From Lithospermum erythrorhizon (Eukaryota; Streptophyta; Magnoliopsida; Boraginales; Boraginaceae): a stretch of 64,000 nucleotides of DNA. Under the pieces are notes generated by a model. That model worked only from the letters and a program-made list of their open reading frames with translations, searched no databases and was not told where the DNA came from. Positions within the stretch are counted from its first letter, which is position 1, and every line of letters begins with the position of its first letter. A program made the position numbers and the translations under genes. The DNA lies in assembly GCA_019722365.1 (NCBI GenBank), contig JADFUC010002431.1, positions 372,001 to 436,000 of the forward strand. The letters are read 5' to 3'. Shown one piece after another: positions 1 through 13,036 of this stretch.

Positions 1-1070
1 TCTATATTTTGATTGTAGGAAGTAAATTCAGATGATGCCAAACTGATTGGGACGTTAGGGAATTGGAGCGTTGACTGCAATCAATGACCGTACCTATTCA
101 TACTGTATTAATTTATTTATCAAAACTAATAATAATGTATATTCTATTCAATTGTTTAATTCGTTTCTGGCATGCTCGAGATAAATTTTTTTATATTGAT
201 TCTGGCTTTAATTATATTATTAAAAATAATATTATGAAATTATTTTTAAAAGGCGAATCGATTATATAAATTTATATTTTTTTAGAATAAGAATAATTAA
301 TAATTGATAGTCAATTGATTTAAAAATCAGTGGCAATTAAAATTGGATTAGAGAGAGTATTAAAAGTCACACTAACAATCTTTCGAGATATTCATAGCAT
401 CACTTGGGATATTCACAGATGGATTAGTTCACAACGGATATTATGCCGATTGATCGAGTTAAGAGTTTTGTATTTTAACCCAGCTTCATGGAGTTTGTAG
501 GTAATAGTGACCGTGAAAGGCAATCTTTAATCTTTATTGCTACTTCAGCACTTAAAGTTAAAATTTCGCCGTAATAATCGAATTCATATTCGTAAGAGGA
601 AACTACTAGTACTTAACACTCTAATTTTTTACCAGGTAAGCTATGCCCGAAATTCATAATAATGTATACTTACTCCTACTATTTAATGAATTGTGTAACG
701 TATCGTAGGATCAATAATATATGTACTTATAACGTAGTTGAGGTATGATTATATAGATTTATCGTTAATATATGTTGTGTTCAAGTAATTAAGTTAGGCT
801 AGTGTATTTATACCATATATAATATTTAAGTCTCTTTATTAACGGTTATAAGTGAAATCAAATTAATGTATTTCCCATTTTACCATTTTGATGATTTATT
901 TATTTAGTAAAACTTCTTAGTATAGTCAACGTGATGATAAACATAAAAGTAAGCTGTTATTACAAATCATATATTATGTAATAATTATCATGAAAATAAA
1001 AATTATTTGCGTCACTTATCTTATTTTACCTTGATAATTTTTTTTCATCTTATTTCTTTAGTTTTAAAAA

Positions 1071-1324
1071 AATTATTTTATTTTCATTATAATTCATATA
1101 AAAATAATGAAATAATTTGCTGGCAGAACAATTGTCTTGGCATTATATAGCTAGTTAATTCAGAGTATGGAAAAGTCGTAACTAGTTCATTCCGACCTAG
1201 TTAACTATTTTATTTTATTTTCATTATAATTCTAGCAAATCTACTATCATTTTGGATTAAAGGAACAATCTTGAATAGTTAGGTTCCGTATGAAAAAGTC
1301 GTAACGGGTTCATTCCGACCTAGT
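1071..1324. repeat. Imperfect ~125 bp tandem duplication
   Basis: Two diverged copies, 1,071-1,201 and 1,205-1,324. Each begins with the same T-rich stretch containing TTTTCATTATAATTC and ends with AAAAGTCGTAAC followed by GGTTCATTCCGACCTAGT or a close variant. The middle parts have diverged. Function unknown. Confidence 0.7.
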
Positions 1325-2536
1325 GTTTTGCTTATAAAAAAATTATTCCTACTATTGAATTACGTAATTTTTTTTATCTAAGTTAATTAATTGAAACACT
1401 TCTATTGGTTAAATAATATATACCTCTCTAATTATTTTTGAATGATACTCGTAATAATGGTTGCTTGTTAGTTCGAGTAAATTCATTACCTTGGCTTCGT
1501 ATACAAATACAAATGTGAGTGGAGACTCCACAATTAAAGAACAAAATTATCACAAGTCTTTGAAGGTTCCGAACTTTGTCGTAATTTATGTAAAATATTG
1601 TTTGTGTCTTAATGCATTATTGAGACTATGAGGAGATTAATATAAAATAAATTGTTAGAAATGGGATGTTCGAAGTCCTATAATTCATATGAAAAATATT
1701 GTATTTATTCATCTTATTCTCAATGTAAATCTTATTATTATACTACCTCCGTTTTTTTATTCTGTTTTAGGCTAAATTTTTTGTTTCAAAATAATTACTC
1801 CGTTTAGCATAGTAAATTCTCTCTTACATTTTCTTTTAAATGTATTTATTCATCTTTTGATTACTTTTTAACTTTTTAAATTGCTCAATCGATGATGATA
1901 TAATTTAATTGATTATATGTCATTATACATTTTAATATCTTTTTAACTAATTTAGCCAATGCGAATTCTTTAAAATGACATCCCGGAGAAATATAACATT
2001 TGACCAAATCAAATTTATTTAACATAGTCAAATAATGCTTCAAATATTCGTAGTATCTTATTAGTAATATCAACTAAATACAGTATCTAATATCTTATAG
2101 TGAAAATTAAATAATGGGAATATGACATACAATAAACAGAGGTGGTGGCCATTAGAAATGTGTCATAAATCATAATACAAGGACGTACTAAACCTCATGG
2201 CCTAATTTGTGATAACCAAAAGTCAAGGGACAATGGCCAATAAATGGACCTTTGAAGTATATATGTGCCTTATCATCACCGTCGGATCATACAATATTAG
2301 GATGACTATTTGACAAATCGTTACTTGTTCGTCGACACCTGTATGTCCATGAATTGCTCCATTCTAATTTTCTATTGTCAACTTGAAGTTTCCTTTGACT
2401 TTTTTATGTGTATGTCTAGTTTTCAGAGTAGGTTTGATGGATGAGTAATTTTTTATGCATGTAAGGCTGTAATAACCAGCCACGACTAATTTTTATGTAA
2501 ATTACAAAGATTGATCAGTGAAGTCCAGAAATGATA

Positions 2537-2713
2537 CTTCCTCCATCTCTTTTTTTTAAGTAATATTATTTTTGCATAAACTTTAATAAAAATTTGAATT
2601 CATCTCATAAATATAATTTTTCTTCAATTTTTCTTACTAATTTGATCAAATGAAATCCTAAAAAGTAATTTTTATTTTAGGAAAATGGTCCTTATATAAA
2701 GGGATGGAGTGAG
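2537..2713. mobile_element. Stowaway-like MITE, ~177 bp
   Basis: Terminal inverted repeats CTTCCTCCATCTCTTTTTTT and its imperfect complement AAAGGGATGGAGTGAG, flanked by TA on both sides. The size, TA target site and CTCCCTCC-type ends fit the Stowaway (Tc1/mariner-derived) MITE group. No coding capacity. Confidence 0.6.
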
Positions 2714-5700
2714 TATATATATAGCTAGGTGTTGTACTGGTGTTGCTAGTTTCTAGAGTGGAGAAGCTAAAAGGATCATTTCAAATTGTTAGGTCCATTT
2801 CATTGTTCTAAAAAAATATTCTATCAATTATAAAAAGATTTTCAAATTTCAAATTTTAATGATTGATTATAAAATTTGAAATTCAAATGTTCTGTAAATA
2901 TTGTATAATATTTTTGAATATATAAATATCAAAATATACGGAATAGTATTTTAGTTCAATCAAAGTTATTTAAGTCAATTAATACATCAAATTTTATAAA
3001 TTTAATCATTGAAATCAAAGTTTCCAATCTTTTATTACTATTAAGGGAGTATGAATTACAGGAGTAAGAACATTTCAAGTTCTTATTGTTCCAATTCTTT
3101 CATGTTTCAATTTCATTTATTGAAATCTCAATAACAAGTATTCACAACAATCGATTTAGAGAGTGATGTTTTGTAATATATCAATTTTCTTCATTTATAT
3201 ACAACTTGAGAGAATTGGAGGGATGATAATTGAAGTGGATCTTAAGAGAGCTAATTGCGATTTGATTCCACCAAGTTGCAATTTAGTCTCGATAGTTATT
3301 ATATATTGCAAATTAATTCATGAAAATTATACAAATGTTGCAGTATAACCCCCAACCAACATAAACGTTAAATTTGGATTTAAAAACATAAGTAGATGCC
3401 ACGTTTGGAGACCATACTAAAAAATGTGAGCGATTTTCGGGAATTAATATGCAACAATATAACTAACATTTTTGTCAAAAGTAACCTCGATAGTATTTTG
3501 TTGTTCGAATCTAATAATGTTTCCATTAGTCAGGGGATCATGCTGCAACCACTTTCGAGGATTAACGTGTAATTGTATAACTATCTAGGATTAAACTACA
3601 ATTTGGTTTTACAATTTGTGACAAAATGAATAGTTAGATCATAAATTATTAAATGACAAAAGATAATATACTCTATTAAATAGTTAGAAAACAATATGAA
3701 GTCTATCTATCTAATAATGTCATCTATCCCTTAAGCAAAGTGTGAGCTGTCCTCGAGGTTATGCTATAAGATTAAGCAAGAGGAGGTGAATTGTGGGATA
3801 TATTTCAGTGATCGAAAGAAGAAACATTTTAATTCTTTAATCTGAGATTAGCGAGCATTGTGAGGCTAGAATCGCGTCTGCTGTGAAAGCCCAGAATATT
3901 GGCGTCCCCAACCTTCTTCTTTCTTTTCTAGGTTGATACATAATAAGATGGATTTATCCCTAACCGTTTCTCGACTCCCTCCTATTCACTCATCTACCTG
4001 GATTAGAATTAGGTATGCCTTCTCAGAAGTATACTCTGTAATAATTACAGTTATTGTTTTTCCTTGTATTTATTTTGTAAGGTGGGGTGGTTGAAAGGCT
4101 AATTAATGAATTACTTGTATTTATTTATTATACCTCTAGTAGTGATTTAGGTGGGCTTGAGTGCTTGACTACCAGGAACCTATCGTTTTATTGACTTTGA
4201 TATCCTCATTCAAATGTCAACATTAATGAGACATCAACAAATTTTTCAAGAGAGGGTATATCCTGAAAGTCCATTTAATACAACATGATAACTGGTCAAG
4301 ATGAAACTGTAACCCGGATGTCTAGAAATTGAAATATAAAGTTGAGCGGATGAAATCCAAAGTGTTTTCTTGCAAAATAGATGATTGAGCAAATGAACTC
4401 TAAAGTGTTTTCCTGCAAATAGATGATTGGATCTTAGGGATACCAAATCTTTCCTGTTTCCAGATCGATAGCAAAGTTTATAAAAAGAGTGTACTTTAGT
4501 ATGTATTTGCAGTTTTATGTGTTAGAATGAACTTATTCTTACTTGTATCGAGTGTACCTTTTTATATCTCATCTCTCCTTCAATTGTGTTAATGCACGAT
4601 TGATTGAGACATGTGGGTTAAGAATGTTTCTTCACGTAATTAGATCTTTCATAAGATTTCGTAATAGAAACTTATCGGTGTTAGTTTATTGAGTTATATG
4701 TTGTCGCAAATTTGATGTAGAAATTTAATGTTCGAAAATTCTTTTTGTCTTGGTCAAGCTGAATAAACATCTTATTGGTTATTTAAATACGAAGTGGATT
4801 ACGTACACTAATTATTTACACATTCTCAATATTATAATAATTTTCTTAATATATGTGTGGGATTCTAAAAGGTCTTCTATTATGAAATGGAGGAAGTATT
4901 TAAGGCCATTAAATTTTAGTTTATAGCTTTAATCTGATTATTTTTTAAGAAATGAAACGACTTTCTAAGAGACGAGTCCTCAGGTGACTCGTAGGACGAG
5001 GCTGTTGAACCATTTTTAAACTTCTAGGATTTAAAAATCTTACCAAAAAGTCATTCGTAATATCATTTCATTTATTTTTCCTATATAGTGAAAAAGTAAA
5101 TCTATGTTTAATCTACGAAAAAAGATCATTATTAGTAATATAAAAGTTAGAGTTAATTGTTGAAATAGTTATTATATTAGGGCCGAAATTGTGAATTGAT
5201 TCTGAGAAGTTAATTTGGAATTTAATCCCTAACTTTAAGGTTGTGTTTTGATCATATTTATAAGCTGTCTTTATTAAAAGCTATGTCAAATGAGGGACTA
5301 ACACTCAACCTTAAAACCACTATTAGAGACTAAATCTCAACTTTTAAACTATGTAGAATCAATTCATAATTTCGTCTCACTATTTGAGACGATTTTACCA
5401 ATTAACTCATAAAAGTTATAATATGGAAATTATGTTTCATTCTATCTTTAATGATGAATGAGACCCGTGGAGAGTGACTCAATTAATAACACCAAGAGGA
5501 TGTGATGATGATGATCATCAGTCATTCACAAAATATGTGAATAGTAGCATTAACCATGCTGTATTATTCTCGTTGTTGTCCCTAATAGAGATGACCAATT
5601 TTGAATTAGTTTCAGGATTAATATCAGGCTTATTTGCCATGTGATTTCTGAACCTGTACTTCTTGTCTAGACAGCTATTTAGCTATCTGTTTAATGATTA

Positions 5701-7390
5701 TATTATCGCTTAAATCTGTGATAAAATGATTATGTTATCGCAAATTATCTGTGAAGGCAAAACGTGCGATAGTATATTATTCACTACCTTTAAAATGATT
5801 ATTTTGTATACCTTAGTACAGTATATGGGGCACATTTTAAATATTTCATGGTAAAATAATACTTTCTTTTTCTTTTACTGCGTCCATTTCATTTTTCGCT
5901 TAACACTTACCTACCCCAACCCCCACCCTCCCCTAAACATTCACCAACATCCTCCCCCGCCTCGTAAACCATTGCCCCCCCACGGTCCCAAAAACTAAAA
6001 CATTTCGCCTTGCTTTAATCTTAAAAACATCCCAGGAGAATTAAAAATAAGGATCCTTAAATTATATTCAGGTATACATTTTGGGCGTTTGTGATGATTG
6101 GCACTTACTGAAGCCAGATATCTGTTTCTTCTGGCTTATTGAGGCCAGAACCATAAATTAACTCTATTATTATTAGGGGATCATTATAGATGGAGGGTGA
6201 TCTGTAACATTTTTCATATATATAGTGCATATATATTCATATGTTTTGTAGGAAACGATAAAGAAACGAAAATGATGGAATTAACAGCCATATAATGTTC
6301 AAAATAGACAGAATGCATTATGGATATGGAAAAGCTTGGTTGAGTTATTGAAACTTCTCAGAATCTTCAAATAAAGGAGCAAAAAATAGTCAAATTAATT
6401 AAAGGTTATTGTTGATGTGAGAATGAAATTGCATGCAAGCCATTGAGTTAACATAATCGAGATTTTGTTGACTGAAAGATGGCGTGGATTCAATAGTGGC
6501 CACCAACATTGGTCGCTATCAATGGAAGTCATGAAGCTACCCACTACAACCACTTCTCTGTCTTCATATACTGTATTAATGCATGCATTCTATCTATTTT
6601 ATTTGCTCCTTCCATCCAAAAAAAAAATGTATGATTTGATTTTCAATTATCAAAATTAACTAATTTTATCATTTAAAAATTAAAAATTCAAACATTTGAT
6701 GGATTGTTTACCAAATGATATGGGGAAAAATGATCATGTGGAGTTTATTTATAATATTTAAGCAGTTATGCGGAAGTAAGCAAGCCAGGCTGTCGGATGT
6801 AAATTAGTCTGGTAATGCATCTTGATTGGCGCAGGACACGTGTGTGACGAGGAGGATCGGCTTAAGCGGGCGTCACTATGTCTTATCTTTTTATAAATAC
6901 TAATCTGTCCTTTGAAGTGTCATGAAATCAGTATTATCTTTTATCATCTTTGAATGCATTCTTAGCTTGCGGGAGTCGCGATTAATACGTAGTCGATTAT
7001 AAACTTATCTTTCGATGTCAGCGGCGATTGAGTAGATAACTCTTACACGAGGAAAGTCGTTGTTGGCTGGAATATAAAACTAAATTCGTGAGCCACGTCC
7101 CGGCTTGAGGAGGATTTCTTTCATGGACACTATAACAACGAGTCAGGAGTTGGTTAGGTCAGGTTACAAATATGGAACCCAGGGAACAGCGAGTCTCTGA
7201 CAAAATCGTGAATCACCCGAATATATATTATAGGACAACAAATATAAAAATACATGAATTCATCAATATTTTTAAATATCACTATTAAAATTCAAAATTG
7301 GAAGCAATATATTCATAATTTATTTAATCTTATAATATTGGTAGTACCTTATTTAAATGTTCCTTTTGTTGTGAGATAATTAAATGAAAT

Positions 7391-7634
7391 TTCCTCCATC
7401 CCTAAAATTATCCGATTATTTTTCGCGGTCGAAGATTCTTAAAACTTTCTGAATTTTGGTAACGTTCAAAACTTTGATTTGAATCAAAACTATCAATTAT
7501 TTAATAGTAAAATATATTGAAAACACTATATTTTAATTTTTTTTTTTTGCAATAACAAGTACTCCATACATTAAAAATTATTTGAGTTCAAAATTAAAAA
7601 ATCCGACTCCTCAAAATTCAAAATATGGAGTGAT
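7391..7634. mobile_element. Degenerate MITE-like element
   Basis: A TTCCTCCATCCCTAAAATTA end and a TATGGAGTGATA end about 245 bp apart, with AT-rich non-coding sequence between them. The 5' TA target duplication is not clear and the ends are only partly complementary, so this is a weak call based on similarity to the better preserved elements in the window. Confidence 0.35.
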
Positions 7635-7859
7635 ATAAATAAGAGTTTTCTATTGGGTCGATGTTTGGGTCAGTAGAATAGAAAGCAATTAAAAGAGGTA
7701 GCTTTTTGTCTTACGAGACAAGTGTCACGGAGAATCGCTTTTTTATGTCTACATAAATCATTTTTATTTATTCGCTTTGAAGGGTAATGCGCTTTCTTTT
7801 ACACGAAACAATAAGTCTAATATTCTCGATAAGTTAACTTTATCGTCGAATTATTCTGA

Positions 7860-8130
7860 TCAGCAGTCGTGGCGCAGATCACACGGAACAATCCGAGGGC
7901 ACTCGGCGTCATGGAATCGAGCTATCCTATGGCCAGAGTCGTCAGCAGGGGCGCAGAGTGCGTGCGGGATCGAGGCGGCGTCTCACACGACCGCCGTGAT
8001 CCTTTCCAAAGAACTATGTGCGATCTTGGCTTGAAAGGAGCCGGGCGGCGTTTAGGCCTGCTCGGCCGACAAGTGAAGCCCAAGAAAATCGATATAAAGA
8101 AGAGATGGAGATGGCGCCATGCAGTAATGA
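7860..8130. other. GC-rich island, possible decayed coding sequence or TE remnant
   Basis: About 270 bases of distinctly GC-rich sequence inside very AT-rich surroundings. Three overlapping forward-strand ORFs of 75-98 codons cross it in different frames, the usual effect of few stop codons in GC-rich DNA. I do not recognise the product of any of them. It may be a remnant of a transposon gene or captured exon, or a foreign insertion. No start context or splice structure supports a working gene. Confidence 0.4.
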
Positions 8131-8894
8131 GAACTTCACAAAAAATATGCCATCATGGAGAGTAAGGTCTTCATTCAACCTTCTCATGCGATTCTTTAAT
8201 TGTTCTGCTTGTCTATTTATGTGGTCGTATTATTCAATTATGTGAAGCAATTTTGTTTGATTAGAGTGTTCAATGTAGAGCGAAAACGTGCCTCTTGGTC
8301 TCTTTTACGATTAAGATAATCAATCGCAAGTGGGACTAGTTGTGTAGTTGATTTCGTGATGATCATCCAAATTAAGTCAATTGTCCTTTTTGATATATTT
8401 TGTTGGTCATTTTCATGAATGAACTTATTCTATTTATCGCAAGTTAGAATAAAACAAGTAACTTTTAATTTATTGATAACATTTCTCCTTTAAAAGAATT
8501 TATTTTTAGGTATCTAGATTAGAATATGTATATGAAACTTTTCGCAAATTTTAACTTTAAAATCTGTTTTCGTAATAAATCGAACTTCTTATTTTGAGGT
8601 AGCTTTTTATATATATACTTTAAACGACTTTCACTGTTATTAAAAGCAAAATATAAAAATCAATTATTTCAAGATTTTTAATAATGAAAAAGAATAGATA
8701 AATAATATAAGGAGAGCAGTAAAAATTTAGGGTGTGTGCAAATTTTTTTAGGGGCTCAAGTTATTTTAAGGAAGCTAAAAAATATCATTTTATCAATTTT
8801 TAACTTTTTATTTTTATTATAAGCTTTAGGTATTAATATTTTGCATGCTATTATAGCTGCTAATATGTCAAAACCCTAATTTAGTAAAAACATA

Positions 8895-9049
8895 ACTCCC
8901 GCCATCCCTTTTTGTAATAATTATTTTCATTTCTTAGAAGTTTCAAAATTTGTTTTGTTTGGAAAAAAAATTCAAATTTGTGAGAAAGATTTGAATGATC
9001 TAAACCTTTGTGCAAAATAAACTTCTCTTTAAAAAAATGATGGAGGGAA
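8895..9049. mobile_element. Stowaway-like MITE, ~155 bp
   Basis: The element starts with CTCCCGCCATCCCTTTTT just inside a TA dinucleotide (8,893-8,894) and ends with AAAAAAATGATGGAGGGAA before TA at 9,050. The termini are imperfect inverted repeats of the Stowaway type. No coding sequence. Confidence 0.55.
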
Positions 9050-10571
9050 TACAATATATTCGCAAACAATATTATATTTTGGAAAAATGTGATAAATCCT
9101 TTTGATCCTAGTGGACAACCGGGCAACGTCTTGAAGATTCTAACTAATTGGGTCCTACAAGCCTGTAATTTATAACATAGTAGGCTGGAGCTGGGACGAA
9201 GTCAGATTAATGGACCAAATTTGTGGTCCTGTCCGATTGGGTCCATCCCATGGGACCTATAAATCTCAACGAGTCAATCTGGATATCACTTACTAGCCCC
9301 ATATGCTTAGTTGGTTGAATTTAGTCTTTCCCGATAAGCTGCTGTTTTCATGATAATTTCTTTAGCATTTCTTGTTGGCGTTTAGCGGCAATATTTTATT
9401 TTTTTATAAAAACTTTATTATAAATTTTGTCTTTAGTTAGGAATTTACATGTTCGTAATTGTAATACTATTTAATTATTCTTATGTAATGCATTAAATGG
9501 TAATTTTTTTAAAATGGTTGGAATTTCAAAGCTCGGGGTATTGTATTGATATTTATGCGCGGAAGCATATATAGAAGTAAATCTCGGGGTTTAATGCCAG
9601 TAGTAGTGTATTGATAGTTTTGATAAGCAGGCTAAATACGAGATTACTTACAGGAGGAGTGAACCCACTATTTGGAGGTAATCGGAGATATCGCCAATAG
9701 CTAAATTAACTCTTAGTTGGTATCTTCAAGTAGCGTATTAAGACAATTATAATATTGACTATCAGTGGTGTTGTACAACATTATGAATGTCTATCACATA
9801 AAAATACCCATCAAATATATGATAGTTATGGGCTCAACCGTCTTCTAGTTGGGTTTTATTTACTCCTTCACTGGCTCGAAGAATTTCTCCAGAGAGTCAG
9901 AGACCAGACTTTGATTTTTGAATCAGTTGTCTATTTGACGTCTTCAAACTTTTGTACTTGAATTTGAAAAGCGTTCAATTTAATTAGTAAGTGTTCAACT
10001 TCCAACTATTAGAAAATGAAAATATCAACAACCATTCAATTTGAATTGCTTATTTTATTAGCTGATTAAATATAATAATTACTACTCCGTATGTATTTTA
10101 ATTAAAATAAACTAAGGCAGTCCATTTTTTACTTTTCTAACTATAGCAATGTAACCAATTGCCCACCATATCTTCACTACATCCAATTCATTTTAATTAT
10201 CTTTTTTATCTTCCATATTAAACTGTAATCATTAATAATTTTTATTATATTATGAAATACTCCGTATTACCATAAAAAAATATGTCACTCAAGTAAACTG
10301 GACAAATGGAGTAATATATCTTTATTTCTATGACATGTAGCCAACATTTAATAATGATCATTATATTTTTATAACGTGATCAATCCAACGAAAATCATGG
10401 CAGACTTAATTAACTCTCCATCCAACTAACTATTTAAGGTTCATTTCATAATGCCTCCATCAGTAGTTTGAGCACGAGTGGGGCTACATTTTAGCCAGCC
10501 TCTTACGATTTATCATTTCAATTTAATATAATATGTTACGTAGAGAATAAAATTCAATGCTTAACAAAATA

Positions 10572-10838
10572 CTCCCTCCATTCCTCTTTACTTTTACTTG
10601 TCTTTTTAGGTCAATTTTTTTTTTTCAAATTAGTTGTCTTTCTAGCATATAAAATTGAAATTTTATATTTTCAATGTACTTTTTATCTATTTTTTCTTAT
10701 TAAATTATCAACCAACTAATGATATAGTTTCAATTAATTATCCTTCTACATTTTCAATGTACTTTTTTGCACTACTTTTTTATTTCTTTAATCTATGTGC
10801 AAATTGTTATGAATACAACTAAAAGGGAACGGAGGGAG
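10572..10838. mobile_element. Stowaway-like MITE, ~267 bp
   Basis: Starts CTCCCTCCATTCCTCTTTAC and ends AAAAGGGAACGGAGGGAG, complementary termini flanked by TA (10,570-10,571 and 10,839-10,840). Internal sequence is AT-rich and non-coding. One of the best preserved MITEs in the window. Confidence 0.75.
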
Positions 10839-10884
10839 TATAATACTCGGATAAATAATTCGTGTTTTTACATTTATATCGTAC

Positions 10885-11890
10885 TTATAAAAGTGTATGA
10901 GTTGTATTTATTTAAATTTCGCATTACTAATCTATATTATCCTTATTATAATATTTTTCTATTGGTGAAAAAATATGACTTAAAATTTTAAAAAATGACT
11001 CCTATAACAATTCAATAATTAATAGAAGCTACCTAAAAATTCTATAACAATTCAGAAACATAATTGGGTTATCTAATCTCTTATAATATGTGCAAGAGTT
11101 TACATAGCTTTTATCGATATCTTAATTCTGCATGTGTTCGTTGTCGACATCTTGCGTCCAATTATATAAAAATATTCAACATCTTTTACTAAATAGATAA
11201 GTATTTGATATATCTTTCTGGCTTTTTGATTTTTTAATTTTATGCATATGATAAGTAAATTCCATTTCCAATGTAATGAATTAGTCTACTAAATACTAAA
11301 TTTTTTTGTATGATAAGCTATTGATTATAAATTGAAATATTTTTGTCAAAATTCTTGACCAAAGAATATATATATGAAGGTATTATATAATATTTTATAT
11401 TATATTACAACAATTGAAATAAAAAGTGTCAAGGATTACATATCATCTCCCTCTGTCCCCGATAGATTGTAGAAGTTTAAATTTGAATTTTTCACAAATT
11501 AAATATTAAATTCAAATATTTTTATTTCTGTTTGGTGAAAAATTATCAATAATAATATTTTCAATGTACTTTAATATTGATATTAAATTTTATTCAAATC
11601 AAAATTATATTTATCGATAAAGTCATAAAAGTTTATCAATTTAGAGCACTTAAATCAATCATGACAATCATTTAGTATGGATGGAGTAATAGGTTTGAAT
11701 ATTTTATTTCAAAAATTTAATTTTTTATTATAATATATAATATTTTCATTTTCATACTTAAATAAAAATACTTTTTTATCTAAAATTATAAGGGATCATA
11801 TAACTATAAACAAAATAAATTATAATATAAATTAAGTATAATTTATAAATTTACTTAAATAATCGATTAATTTAAGTAAATATTGATGAA
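10885..11890 (+). repeat. Dispersed repeat R1, copy A (internally shorter)
   Basis: Begins GTACTTATAAAAG and matches copies at 53.9-55.7 kb and 61.6-63.3 kb in the same orientation and 59.2-60.9 kb in reverse. Shared landmarks in order are CATTACTAATCTATATTATC, a segment reading CAATTGAAATAAAAAGTGTC, a nested MITE of about 240 bp, and AATTTATAAATTTAC near the end. About 650 bp present in copy D between 62.48 and 63.15 kb is missing here. No coding sequence is visible. The class is uncertain; a non-autonomous Helitron is one possibility. Confidence 0.65.
11447..11686. mobile_element. MITE nested in repeat R1 copy A
   Basis: Degenerate Stowaway-like element beginning CTCCCTCTGTCCCCG and ending AGTATGGATGGAG before TA. 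The same element, at the same internal position, occurs in the three other R1 copies, so it inserted before R1 spread. Confidence 0.55.
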
Positions 11891-13036
11891 TAGAAGGCTT
11901 GTCACTACATTGAATATAGATAAATGCAGTTTGGTTTATCACCGTTATTTATCCCTTCAACTGTTACTGATAACTGGTTGCGTTAACTTTGATTTTATGA
12001 CAATTAATTTTAAGATAAAATATTAGGTTTGATTATAATATGACAATTGATTTTAGGATATAAAGTTAGGTTTGATTCTAGATACAATCTAAATCTACGT
12101 TTCTCCATTCCATTTTACTATTATATAGTGTGGGGTGCGTGACTAAATCCTATAACATCCCCCAACCCATGGTTCGATGTCAATATCAGGGCAAATGTAG
12201 AAGACCAACCAAAATGATGGTAGTTGGTCCAACTCAAGTTGGTCATCTTATCACATCCCCATAGTTTGACTCATTCTCTTTGGCCATGGCACAAGGTTTA
12301 CGTTCACTTATTATAACCAGAATAAATATATTTATATTTTCTGAAATTAGTTACTTAATCACAATGAATTTGCATGACTATGAAAGTTAGTTGACAACTT
12401 GACCGGTATAATTTTGTTGGCGCTTGCCATTTTTTCTTATCAAGAAGTCTACTTCTAGATCTTTGAAGTTTGAACATATATAGCTGAGGAAACATACTTT
12501 CTTTTTGGTTCATTCTTATTTTTAGTATATTTTATTTGTACCAAGCAACAAATCAAACTTACCCTGTATTAACTACACCAACTATGCAACAAATCAAACT
12601 TACTCTTTATTAACTACACCAAGAGAAATAAAGAGGTTACATATTTGTATAATTACTATTGTATTCAATACATAATTACATTCTAAAAATATCCCGTAAG
12701 TGCTTCCTATATCATCGTTATTGTCTGAGATGTTCTTAGCTAAAAAAGGTTAGAATTCTTTTTTGGTGTTATTCTTTCATGATTTAAAGTTGTTGATAAA
12801 AAATTTGCTTTTTTGTGACATGTTCTGATTAATGAAATAGTTAGCTGAATTCTTGATATCAGGCTAGTTTGATGTTTTTCACTTGAATGCTCTCTGATCC
12901 CTAATTTGTTTGCATTTTTGTGTGTCCATGTAAAAGATGTTATTTGTGTAAAGCATGGTTCTTATTTATTAGGTACTTGATTTGTTGATGTTATGAACAG
13001 AGGTTTGAGTATATTGTCAATCTTTGAAGATTTGAT

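Larger units (their letters stand above)
1..13024. other. Gene-poor AT-rich intergenic region
   Basis: No open reading frame here has a recognisable protein family, exon structure or sustained coding character. The short ORFs are all under about 100 codons and consistent with chance. The region holds several Stowaway-like MITEs, a 1.0 kb copy of a dispersed repeat (10,885-11,890), an imperfect tandem duplication near 1.1 kb, and a GC-rich island near 7.9-8.1 kb, each listed separately. A C-rich tract lies at about 5,905-5,990. The promoter and any 5' UTR exons of the TRM-like gene probably lie in the last kilobase, but I cannot place them. Confidence 0.7.

Noticed and set aside
1741..2060. 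MITE starting TACTACCTCCGTTTTTTTAT
   Set aside because: Only one end is recognisable; no complementary terminus within a few hundred bases.
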